Shown here piece by piece: positions 55,522 to 64,000 of a stretch of DNA of 64,000 nucleotides; the stretch's first letter is position 1, and each line of letters starts with the position of its first letter. A program made the translations under genes and the position numbers. The stretch is from Lomentospora prolificans (Eukaryota; Ascomycota; Sordariomycetes; Microascales; Microascaceae), in contig JARFXM010000010.1 in the NCBI GenBank assembly GCA_029532625.1, positions 2,356,001 to 2,420,000 on the forward strand. Reading direction: 5' to 3'. The notes under the pieces are model-generated. The model did no database searches. It saw nothing but the letters and a program-made list of their open reading frames with translations, and was not told where the DNA came from.

Positions 55522-56934
55522 TTATGCCAGTGAATCGAGTATTCGAGGCAAGAGATATTCCTCGGTCCACGACCAAATCAGCGAGCTGTCCTCATCGACA
55601 AAGGTGGCGCCAGTCCAAAACGTGTTCCTCTGGCCTTCGAGCTCATAAAGATCCCTGTAGAAGCCCTTGGCAATGGCCTCGGGAGAAACATGGACGTGGT
55701 AAGGGCTGTGGTTGACAAAGAATTCGAATTCGGGCTCGCCTTCCCCGATATTTCCGGCCCTTTCAAGGTTATCGAGCTCGCCTCTGATGAGGTCCTTGAT
55801 CTCTTGCTCCGACATGCCGATATCGCTCGCTGTCCCACCATAGTAGTTTTTGATCTTGCGGGTACCCGGCTCGGCGCTGTACCCGTAGGAGCCTGGGAGC
55901 GTCAGGAGATGATACGGGTTATGAGTTCCGACATTGCTAAGGGTGGTGTTTTCGGCCAGGCCATTGTGGGTAAGTACAGTAGATCCGTAGAGCATTCCTT
56001 GGAATTCACCAAACAATCGTGACTCCTGTGCACTCAGACTGAACCCATTCCTACGAAGAGATTCCTTGATCGGCGGAATAGCGACGAGGAGCTTCTTCGC
56101 CTTGACAACGACCTTGCCGCTCGGGGTATCGACCGACACCTCAACACCACTGCCAGATCTCTCGACACGCTTCACCGTAGAGCTCAAGACGACGTCGTCG
56201 CCCAGTAAATTCTCAGCGCCGCGATACAGGTCCCGGTTATCCCCAGAGGCTGCATTGATGAATCCCTTGTTGATGGCTGCCAGCAGCATGGGGCTGAAAA
56301 CCTTGATGCCGTACAACGTCGGCCGCTCCCAGAGGTTGCCGTTGGCACCAGCGATGTTGTTGACCATGTGCACCAATGCTTGGAGCCCGTTGGCCTCAAC
56401 AAATTCGGAGTACGGCTTAAGAAGCTCTTCCGGGACCGGATCAGGGAGCTCATAGCCGAGAGAAATATTCGGATATCGGTCAGCGATAATTTCGCTGTAC
56501 GTTTCTAGCGCTGCGCCGAGCGCCTCTTGACTTGCCGGTTCGAACCCCGGAACTGCCTCGCCCGTGGCAAAGTCGAGGTAGCGGGTGTTGCTGCTTCCCA
56601 AGTCGGCTTTCTGCACCTCTACGCCAAGCCGACTAAAATAATCGCGGACCAGGGGTAGATCATGAAAGAAGATGACGCCCATGTTGATTGGCTTTCCGGT
56701 GTCGGGATTAGTGTAAGTAACCGTATGGCCCCCCAGATGATCCTGCTTTTCGATTACGGCGACGGAATGGCCCTCGTCTGTGAGTCGTACAGCTGCAAAG
56801 GTCCCCGACGACCCGCCGCCAATGATGCACACATCTCGTTCCAAGACTCTAGGTTTGGGGCCGTGCTTGTCGCTTTGTGCATGTACAGCCGAAGCCGACG
56901 CAAGAAATTGGAGAAATACGCGGGTCAAACGCAT
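55522..56934 (-). CDS. secreted FAD-dependent amine-oxidase-like oxidoreductase
   Basis: A single-exon minus-strand gene, 470 residues. Signal peptide at residues 1-19 (ends SAVHA). The FAD-binding Rossmann motif is VCIIGGGSSGTFAAVRL (GxGxxG-type), followed by VIEKQDHLGGHTVTY, the GG motif of the amine oxidase/protoporphyrinogen oxidase superfamily. Later come NMGVIFFHD, VKRVERSGSGVEV and LLVAIPP (second FAD-contact region), and the C-terminal WTGATFVDEDSSLIWSW, where Gly and Asp normally contact FAD. The overall pattern resembles fungal beta-cyclopiazonate-dehydrogenase-like enzymes, which oxidatively cyclise an indole-tetramic acid, but no tryptophan prenyltransferase or PKS-NRPS is present in the window, so that specific reaction is not implied. 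Secretion or vesicular location is likely. Confidence 0.85.
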   Translation of the reverse strand: MRLTRVFLQFLASASAVHAQSDKHGPKPRVLERDVCIIGGGSSGTFAAVRLTDEGHSVAVIEKQDHLGGHTVTYTNPDTGKPINMGVIFFHDLPLVRDYFSRLGVEVQKADLGSSNTRYLDFATGEAVPGFEPASQEALGAALETYSEIIADRYPNISLGYELPDPVPEELLKPYSEFVEANGLQALVHMVNNIAGANGNLWERPTLYGIKVFSPMLLAAINKGFINAASGDNRDLYRGAENLLGDDVVLSSTVKRVERSGSGVEVSVDTPSGKVVVKAKKLLVAIPPIKESLRRNGFSLSAQESRLFGEFQGMLYGSTVLTHNGLAENTTLSNVGTHNPYHLLTLPGSYGYSAEPGTRKIKNYYGGTASDIGMSEQEIKDLIRGELDNLERAGNIGEGEPEFEFFVNHSPYHVHVSPEAIAKGFYRDLYELEGQRNTFWTGATFVDEDSSLIWSWTEEYLLPRILDSLA

Positions 56935-59029
56935 ATCTACGGGTAGTTGAGAACGGCAAAGGTAGACCGTAGAGCGTGGGACAATGGTTGTCGCGTTGAG
57001 GCAAGAAGTCGAGGCCGCACACTCAATTTATGTTGCTCAGTTGTCCGCGGAGCGAGCGGATTTCGGGCGACAAAGACCCAAGACACTTCTGCATGCGGTA
57101 AGCGAGTGGTTGATCATAACCGGACCAAAGTCAGCCAGGCGGGCTAAATGTCCTACCGATAGGGCCGTGATTTATTACCCCGACTCATCGATCAGCGACA
57201 TATTGGGGAATGCCAAGCACAAAATATCTTCTTGCCAGTGTCTCGGGACCGTGCCCACGGGATTCTCGGGTGGTTGGTGGTACAAAATTTCATCACCCCA
57301 TGTCTGTGTTGTCCTGTCACCAATATTACCACCTCAACGCTAATGCAGAACGCTGAGTGTAAGCTTGGTAATATCACACAAGCAGGAAACGCGAACGAGG
57401 AGTAGATGAGCAGATATGATGTTGGGAGAGAGTGGCAAGTGTGGTGCGATCATATCATATGTGTCCGGACTTTCGTCGCCCCGAACTAAAACAGCAACGC
57501 CATGGAACCCAATCGTCATCAGTATTTGACCGAGGGGCGTCTCTTGGCGCGCTTTCCTCATCAGTGTGCGTAATATCTCTTTATCCCTCTTGCTTGTGCT
57601 TCTGCTTTCCCTTGTCCTTCTCCTTTTTCGGTTGAGATGTTGCATAACAAGGATATGTCAGTGTACATAGAACATGAACTCGTCGAGGCCGGACATCCCT
57701 AAAAAAGATACGCCAACGCCGAAACTCTAGATTTGGACTCCGAGACTCTAATATTTCCTCCGAGACCCGGCCATGCCATATCAGAGTGATCGGATTTCCC
57801 GAAACTCTAGACTTGGACTCCGCGGCTCTAATATTTCCTCTGAGACCCGGCCATGCCATATCGGAGGGATAGGATTTCCGTGTGCCCGGATGGGAGAGAC
57901 CCTGCAGATGCGGTCCGCTACATATAGCTCCACGTTCACTTGACATGACGCCGTCGGATCACTTTCCAGAACGCGATTCCTACTGTGGGGCAATGTGTCT
58001 GAGGTCGGCACTGATGTAGAATCAACTCCAAAATTCCGGTCCATCAGAAAAGTCCCCGCCGACTTCAACAAGCCCGGTGTGACCGGTGCAGTGGAGCCAG
58101 GGAGTCGGTGTATGAGGACGAGGGGCCGCCGATGAGGCTCGGAATAGAATCTGCTATCCCTCAGTGTAACAGATTTGAAGCCTCAATTGGAGGCGTTTGT
58201 GGTAAGCTTACTCAAATGCGGTCGCGTTTTTGTCGGCGAGTATTGTCCCGGAACGTCTTGGAAATATGGAGAAGTCGCCCAGAACTATGGTTATTAGTAC
58301 TAAATCTTTCGTGATCTTGTTGAGCCCTGGTAATTCCTTCTCAAGTCCGCCAGAAATCGCTTGCGGAGCGTCCGATTGAAGTTGCATCTCAAAACAGACC
58401 TAGGCCTTCATGGCCCTCAGGCACAGAGCTGGAAAGTAAGGGGTTATCCCGGACTATCCACGTATTCGCGATATATGACTGACAATACGGATAGGAGACC
58501 TTGTCTGAGGACATACATGAGGCAGGTTACGTTTCTTACCTGGGGTAGAGGATACAATAGATAGCTAGGCACATACAGGATTCGTTGAAAGGATTGTCTA
58601 TACCAGCTCGTCCCCTCAGTAGCCGATCTGTTGGCTTAGAATTCCCATTAATATGATGAAGAGAGGCTGAAACACAGTAGATACCGGCCAGCGGTGTTTC
58701 TGTTGCCTTTGTGCCTTGCTGAAGATTTCATAACGCCGTTTGCAGAAGGACGGCTAGAGACTTTGATGGTATAAATGCTCCCTGAATCATCCTGGTTAGC
58801 TTCGGCAATAGAAGGCAGTGGATAATGTAATTATATGAAACTTGTGACTTGCTTTAGCCTGTCGTTGGCCAGTCGCCAAGGTAAGCCTTCTTCAAATCCT
58901 TATATCTCCAGGTCACAAATCCCTTTTCTGAAGGGGGAAGAAATGCATTGTGCATAGGCGACTGCTCCGTCTGAGCTGTTATTCCAGGAAATCTATTAAA
59001 AAAATGTGTTATTTATTTAGAAATCTCCT
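56935..59029. other. gene-poor region with an 80-bp tandem duplication
   Basis: About 2 kb with no gene recognised. It holds the 80-bp duplication at 57721-57880. The right part is AT-rich and grades into a decayed coding fragment. Confidence 0.5.
57721..57880. repeat. 80-bp tandem duplication, about 90% identical
   Basis: Unit 1 is 57721-57800, unit 2 is 57801-57880, abutting exactly and equal in length. By eye they differ at about eight positions, roughly half of them transitions. No coding function is apparent; the minus-strand frame across them is an artefact of the repeat. Confidence 0.95.
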
Positions 59030-59326
59030 TTATCTCATCCAGAGCCGGACAAGGCTTAAGGAATACATGATAGTACCTAATAAAAGTAAAATATCTTCCT
59101 CTGCTTCAGTTGCTAAGGTTTATTCCAGTATTGTATCCTATTCCAAAAACCAGCTCTTGGGTGCATGGCCATATTCAAATCTCTGCCTTGTCTGCTCTCT
59201 AAGCTGCTCCAGCTTCTCAATGGTGTCCTTCATGTCCCTATCTAGCATATTCTTTGGGTCAATGATATCGCTGCATGCTGGTTTCTAGAAGAATAAGTCT
59301 TCCTGACTCTTAGCCCTCGACAACTG
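59030..59326 (-). pseudogene. decayed coding fragment, coiled-coil-like
   Basis: One minus-strand frame reads sensible protein through three stops: RAKSQEDLFF, stop, KPACSDIIDPKNMLDRDMKD then TIEKLEQLREQTRQRFEYG and HAPKSWFLE, stop, DTILE, stop, TLATEAEEDILLLLGTIMY. The stops are TAG or TAA where Gln codons would need only one C-to-T change, consistent with RIP in a repeat-derived gene. The helical heptads suggest a coiled coil. I cannot name the family. Confidence 0.35.
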
Positions 59327-59824
59327 AACATAGATGTGTATAAAGATCATCTGTGAGTGAGTGTACCTTGTTACAATATAGCACTTATCTCAACCCTGAT
59401 AATGTACTCCAATTCATTTAATATATTTCAAAGATATCAGGAATTCTACTATATGAACTTTAAACAGACAAAACGTACATCATACTTTATTGGTGGTCAA
59501 GAATGGGGCAAGTTATGGAGTCAAGAGGTTAGTAGTTTTATTAAGTAAAGATAGTGTTTTCAGGTCAAAGTAGTAGGAAAAATTACACTTCATAGATGCC
59601 GAATTTCCTCCCTTTCAGGATCTTTTCGTACTGATACTGATACAGGCCTGTTTGTACTACAAAGTGGTGGCTAAGCGAGGAACCCCTGAAACGAGACAGG
59701 GGAAATATTCAAGACGCCGGGTTCGGGCCATAAACTTTTTGTTTATTGGGCCAGTCCAAGACATAGCACTTGAGAATAACTTCCTATACTCCCAACCAAG
59801 TGATGTGAATAGGCCCGAACCGGC
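59327..59824. other. AT-rich intergenic stretch
   Basis: About 500 bp, AT-rich. No gene or repeat recognised. Confidence 0.5.
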
Positions 59825-61040
59825 CTACTCTTTTTGCTCAATTAATTCCGTCAAGTTCACCACAGTGGCTGAGAAGGGCGTTAGTAGTCCTGCCCTCATG
59901 TTGTCGAAAGTCTCGCCGCCGAAGATCATAAGATGATCAGGGTGTTTCTGGAGAACATGAATAGCTCGACTGTATGTTGACCCAGCAGGCGTGCTGTGTT
60001 CCTCCCATCCATCGAGGTCGCCTCCGAGACGATTCGTATATACTGCATTGCTATCGGCATCGGACACTATGATGGTGCCATTTGGCCCTCCGACCGGGCT
60101 CCATGTTACATAGGGACTAGCATTGGGCGCCTTTTCGCCGTTGATAACGATTGGAAGACCCTCGGAGAATCTAAAGTCAAGAGGACTGTCGGCGAGACGG
60201 TAATGAACTGGATAGTTGACGCCGTGAGAGCTGGAATTCCCAACGGGTAACTCATAGACAACTATCCATTTCTCAATGGGCGGGATCCACGTGACAACGG
60301 TCATCCCCGGGCGTGCCAAATATTCTTCGTAAGACACATCGTCCACAGGCGGTTCCCATGTCTCGAGATCAGTCGAGATTTGATGGGAGAGCTTCTGACC
60401 ATGGTCAGGATCACGCTGGTCGGAGTAGAAGCAGATCAAAGAGTGATTGTGAACCCTGCGAAGAACAAATTCACCATCTGCATTAGACCATTGTCAAAAA
60501 CGTAAAGTTTGGCTTTAGATCTTACAGTAGGTACGGTTCCCAGATGGGGTCAGCACCATTGGTCGTATTGGGGGCACCTCCTTGGGCAATATGGCTGACA
60601 AACTCCCACGACCTTGCCCTGTCCGTGCTGGCGTAAAGGTCGATGCGTGTGCCCTCACTACTCCAACTGTTACCTGAAGCCAGGATTGTTCCAGCGTCGT
60701 ATTTCCCGAGTGGCTCGGTCAACTCGGTGAGAGCCGGTTGGGCTGGGAAGCCCCAGCCATTCTGGGTATCATGTAGATCTGAAACCCACTCCCAACTGGC
60801 ACCTCCATCCTGGCTTTCGAAAATGGGAAAGTATGCTGGATCGTGACCGAACAGAGAGGAAGTTGCGAGAATCGTGCCGTCTGATAGCTCAGCGAAGCGT
60901 GGGTAGGTGGCACTTTCATCTCCTACAGGCTGGTAGATGGTATTGTTTACGAAGAATCCAAAAGGCTTTGGTCCACAAGACCCTGAGACAGTAGAAGTAA
61001 ATACTGCCAATATGGCAGCAGCTATGGAGATGACAGCCAT
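59825..61040 (-). CDS. secreted sialidase-fold glycoside hydrolase, GH93-like (exo-arabinanase type)
   Basis: Two exons on the minus strand: 61040-60526 and 60455-59825, intron 60525-60456 (GTAAGA...TTCGCAG, 70 bp, phase 2), 381 residues. The signal peptide spans about 20 residues (MAVISIAAAILAVFTSTVSG). Asp-box-like motifs (SQDGGASWEW, STDRARSWEF) mark a beta-propeller of the sialidase superfamily. WEPYLL-VHNHSLICFYSDQRDP, joined by the splice, then HGQKLSHQISTDLETW, RPGMTVVTWIP and SPYVTWSPVGGPNGTI match the style of fungal GH93 exo-1,5-alpha-arabinanases. A nearer acceptor (ATGCAG) would break the frame. Likely secreted for arabinan breakdown; it lies next to a GH3 beta-xylosidase. Confidence 0.75.
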
Positions 61041-62605
61041 AACGACAGTATCCTGTGTTAAACAGAGCTATCCAATGTAGGAGCAATAGAGGAAGTGAAG
61101 GGTGACAGTGAGAGAGGACTCCTAAGTGTGTAGCCAAGGATTGGGGCACCTCTTGATATACGTGATATAAAACGCAGTCATTCTAAATATTAGAAGTATT
61201 CGATTCTTTCAAAAAACTTGATGATGATGGCGAATTCTAGCCTCTGGCGATGCAGTCTAATTACGATTGAGCGCTTGAAGCCATACTTTTTGCCGGGCAG
61301 GATTCAGTGTATTTTCGAGCGCCAGTTGCCGAAATGAATTGCCGGGATCTGTTGAAACGCGGCTGTGATTAACTTCAATTAATCAATGAGACCTGCCATT
61401 CACTAACGCGCAATTAAATTATGTTACAATGCCTTCCAAGTATGCTACCGCCTCGACGGATCGGATCTAACTAATAGTCCGGCCACATTTGTTTATTCCG
61501 CATGCAGGAACCTATTTACCCAGCTTAGAGTGCAAAAGAGAGGAGCCCCCTCCCAATTAAGAATGCCTTGAGTGTTGCATTTCAAGCCAGGATGCTGGGT
61601 TACTATTTGTGCGCATATCTCGAGTTCGGAACCGGAAAAATAAAATGCTTGTATTATCCGTCCCAACTCACGAACTCAGCGCTTTCTCATACGATATTGC
61701 CTTGGAGAACTCTTCTCCACTGTGGTAACCATGAGTGTGGATGGAGAGCATATATCCGCTCCACTAACAAAATACAGCTCACACGGGCGGCGGTCCGAAG
61801 TCCAAAGAGCAGGATTTATCCTTGATAATCTTCGTCAAAGTTGTCTCCGTGTTGAAACTGTGTTGGGCCACACTTTTGCATTTGGCTTCTGTCCCACCAT
61901 GAGTTCGAATGGCTACATGAATGCGGATATTCGAGCCGTACGTCTAGATCAATCATGGTTAGATCCATTGCAGCGGCTGATATGAATCCAGAACGACACA
62001 ATTGCATATTGCCTGTGCAGATTACTACCTGGTGGTGCATTGGATAAGGCCGGAACTTAGGAACCATAGCGGAATTAGCTCGTTTGGAGACATGGGTATT
62101 CTGGATTTGTGGATGAACCCCCTTGGCTTGGTTATAAGTTGGCTCTTTTTACTCCGATATTGCATATTGCCGCGCTCGGTGAGATTTCCCGATAAAGCTT
62201 GTAGCCGCATCAGAGTAAGTTGCACGATGCCAAAGCCAGCACGGCATTACGGTCCGAGCAGACCTGAGCACGGATCAAGTCAGAATTACTGGAGCGGATA
62301 ACTTGGGCGGGCAGATCAATATGTAGATCCAAAAGGATTAATGGGCTATATGGCGCAGGCTGAGATGGCGGTTTGCCTTATCACTATTGAATATAGCTGG
62401 CGGCTGAAATAAGAAGCAGCCATGTCGCTGGGTAGGAAATACATTCAATGATCACGACAAAACCATAAAGATAGAAGATAGAAAAAAGAGGAGATTTTGT
62501 AGGCGCTAAAATATAAGAACTTAGACTAAGCCATGTCCTTGGAATTTCTCCACGATTTCTTCCCCAGAATCGCTGATTTGTTCCGTCCTATTCCAAGCAG
62601 CCTCA
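61041..62605. other. intergenic between two cell-wall hydrolase genes
   Basis: About 1.6 kb between divergent starts. It holds both promoters. Open frames at 61568-62301 show no known motif. Confidence 0.5.
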
Positions 62606-64000
62606 ATGATCTCTACCCAGTTGCTTGGTCTGTTCCTAGCTACCTTGGCACTAGGCCAGGAGCGACCTCTTCAAACCTTTCCGGACTGCGTTAACGGACC
62701 GCTTGCCTCAAATGCGGTCTGTGACAAACAATTGACCCCCGGAGAGCGGGCAAGTGCACTCGTTGCGGCCCTGACAACAGAAGAAAAGCTGAAAAATCTC
62801 GTCAGGTAAATATCGGTGTTTTTTTTTTTTTTCTTTCAAACTTGTATTCCGAGGCTAGATCTAGTTTTCACAAACGTACTGACCATAAGATCTTAGCAAG
62901 TCTGCCGGTGCTCGTCGAATCGGTCTTCCTGCCTACAACTGGTGGAGCGAGGCCCTACACGGAGTCGCATACGCCCCTGGCGTTCAGTATGCAGATTCCG
63001 GGCCATTCAGTTCTTCTACCGTCTTTCCCATGCCTGTTCTTCTCGCTGCTACCTTTGATGATGAGCTCATTGAAAAAGTTGCGACCGTGATTGGAATTGA
63101 GGCAAGGGCATGGGGTAACAACGGCTACGCTGGCATTGATTACTGGACGCCGAATATCAACCCCTTCCGGGACCCTCGATGGGGTCGTGGCTCAGAGACG
63201 CCAGGAGAAGATATTCTCGTGATCAAGCGGTACACGGCTTCCATGGTCCGTGGTCTGGAGGGAACCAAGCCGGAACGCCGCGTAATAGCCACTTGCAAGC
63301 ACTACGCCGCCAACGATTTTGAGGATTGGAATGGAGTCTCTCGACACGACTTCAACGCTGTGCTTAATACGCAAGATCTAGTCGAGTATTACTTGTCCCC
63401 ATTTCAGCAATGTGCCCGTGATTCCAAGGCGGGATCCTTCATGTGCGCATACAACGCCGTCAATGGCGTTCCGTCATGTGCCAACGAATATCTGTTGCAA
63501 ACGGTTCTCCGCGAGCACTGGAACTGGACGGATAGTAATAATTATATTACTAGCGACTGTGAGGCGGTGCTGGATGTCTCTTTGAATCACAAGTATGTTG
63601 ACACCAATGCTCAAGGAACAGCGATTTGCTTCGCTGCCGGCATGGACAGCAGCTGTGAGTATGAGGGGTCCTCTGACATACCGGGAGCTTGGGATCAAGG
63701 ACTTCTGTCAATCGAGACAGTAGACCGGGCTCTGAATCGGCTTTATGAGGGACTAGTGCGGGCGGGCTACTTTGATGGAGCGGATTCGGAATATGCTCAT
63801 CTAGGCTGGGAGGACGTGAATACTGCCGAGGCTCAAGAGCTAGCTCATCAATCAGCCGTCGAGGGCATCGTCCTACTCAAGAATGATGGCACTCTCCCTC
63901 TGAATCTTGAAGATGGAACTAAAGTGGCCTTGATAGGGTTCTGGGCAGACGACGAAAGCAAGATGAGTGGAGGTTATAGCGGAAGAGCGCCGTACCTCCG
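62606..64000 (+). CDS. GH3 beta-xylosidase, secreted, 3' end beyond the window
   Basis: Exon 1 62606-62805, intron 62806-62896 (GTAAAT...TCTTAG, 91 bp, phase 2, with a T-rich run inside), exon 2 from 62897 open to the last base. About 434 residues are visible. The signal peptide is MISTQLLGLFLATLALGQ. The fungal GH3 beta-xylosidase landmarks are CDKQLTPGERASALVAALT, then, after the splice, GLPAYNWWSEALHGVAYAPG, TPNINPFRDPRWGRGSETPGED, CKHYAANDFEDW, FMCAYNAVNGVPSCAN, and ITSDCEAV carrying the catalytic Asp nucleophile. The stretch LLKNDGTLPL begins the second domain. Full-length relatives are about 750-800 residues, so about 40% lies outside. It removes xylose from xylo-oligosaccharides outside the cell. 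Confidence 0.93.

Noticed and set aside
55522..56934. Member of a cyclopiazonic acid cluster
   Set aside because: Only the flavoenzyme resembles that pathway; no hybrid PKS-NRPS or prenyltransferase is in the window.
62842..63090. 82-codon frame starting MYSEARSS
   Set aside because: It is an alternate frame over the intron and exon 2 of the GH3 gene; the true frame is open to the window end.

Overview
The window is nuclear DNA of a filamentous ascomycete (Pezizomycotina). The evidence is short introns (about 50-110 bp, one or two per gene, many with CTAAC/CTGAC-type branch sites), a class III chitin synthase, several Zn2Cys6 regulators, secreted plant-wall hydrolases, nuclear-type tRNA genes (one with an intron) and transposon remnants with C-to-T/G-to-A decay typical of repeat-induced point mutation (RIP). 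Species and class cannot be fixed from sequence alone. Gene density is low: wide stretches hold only decayed remnants, typical of an accessory or subtelomere-like region.

Layout. 0-7 kb: a possible membrane-protein remnant, a short Zn2Cys6 gene, and a two-exon OTT_1508-type deaminase. 8.2-11.1 kb: class III chitin synthase. 11-16.3 kb: gene-poor, with a broken ankyrin gene and a tRNA-Asp with a 10-nt intron. 17-26 kb: a GPI-anchored Ser-rich Cys-rich surface protein, a Zn2Cys6 regulator with an apparent 1-nt frameshift, and a single-pass Ser/Pro-rich membrane protein. 27-33 kb: an anion/cation-symporter MFS permease, a DUF4863 (4-hydroxylaminobenzoate lyase-like) protein and a divergent flavin monooxygenase, then tRNA-Lys. 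33-42.5 kb: secreted nucleoside hydrolase, DUF4360 pseudogene, DUF6536 membrane protein, alpha/beta-hydrolase pseudogene, and a 5'-truncated RIP-decayed LINE inside a perfect 15-bp target-site duplication. 43.5-51.8 kb: amidohydrolase, Zn2Cys6 regulator with a GC-AG intron, MFS transporter, N-terminally truncated alcohol-oxidase-like gene, and a second regulator. 52-57 kb: SDR, PhzF-like protein, secreted FAD amine-oxidase-like enzyme. 57-64 kb: gene-poor DNA with an 80-bp tandem duplication, then a secreted GH93/sialidase-fold hydrolase and a GH3 beta-xylosidase that runs off the end.

How genes may work together. The most suggestive unit is 27.0-32.9 kb: a carboxylate permease, a flavin monooxygenase able in principle to N-oxygenate an aromatic amine, and a protein of the family that turns 4-hydroxylaminobenzoate into protocatechuate plus ammonia. 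Together they could form an oxidative deamination route for an aromatic amino acid analogue; this is inference. The 43.5-51.8 kb group (decarboxylase-type amidohydrolase, regulator, transporter, oxidase remnant, regulator) looks like a second metabolic cluster that has partly decayed. The 59.8-64 kb hydrolases fit plant cell-wall arabinan/xylan degradation.

Splice sites were placed by eye from reading-frame continuity, GT(GC)-AG signals and family conservation; no alignment was run.
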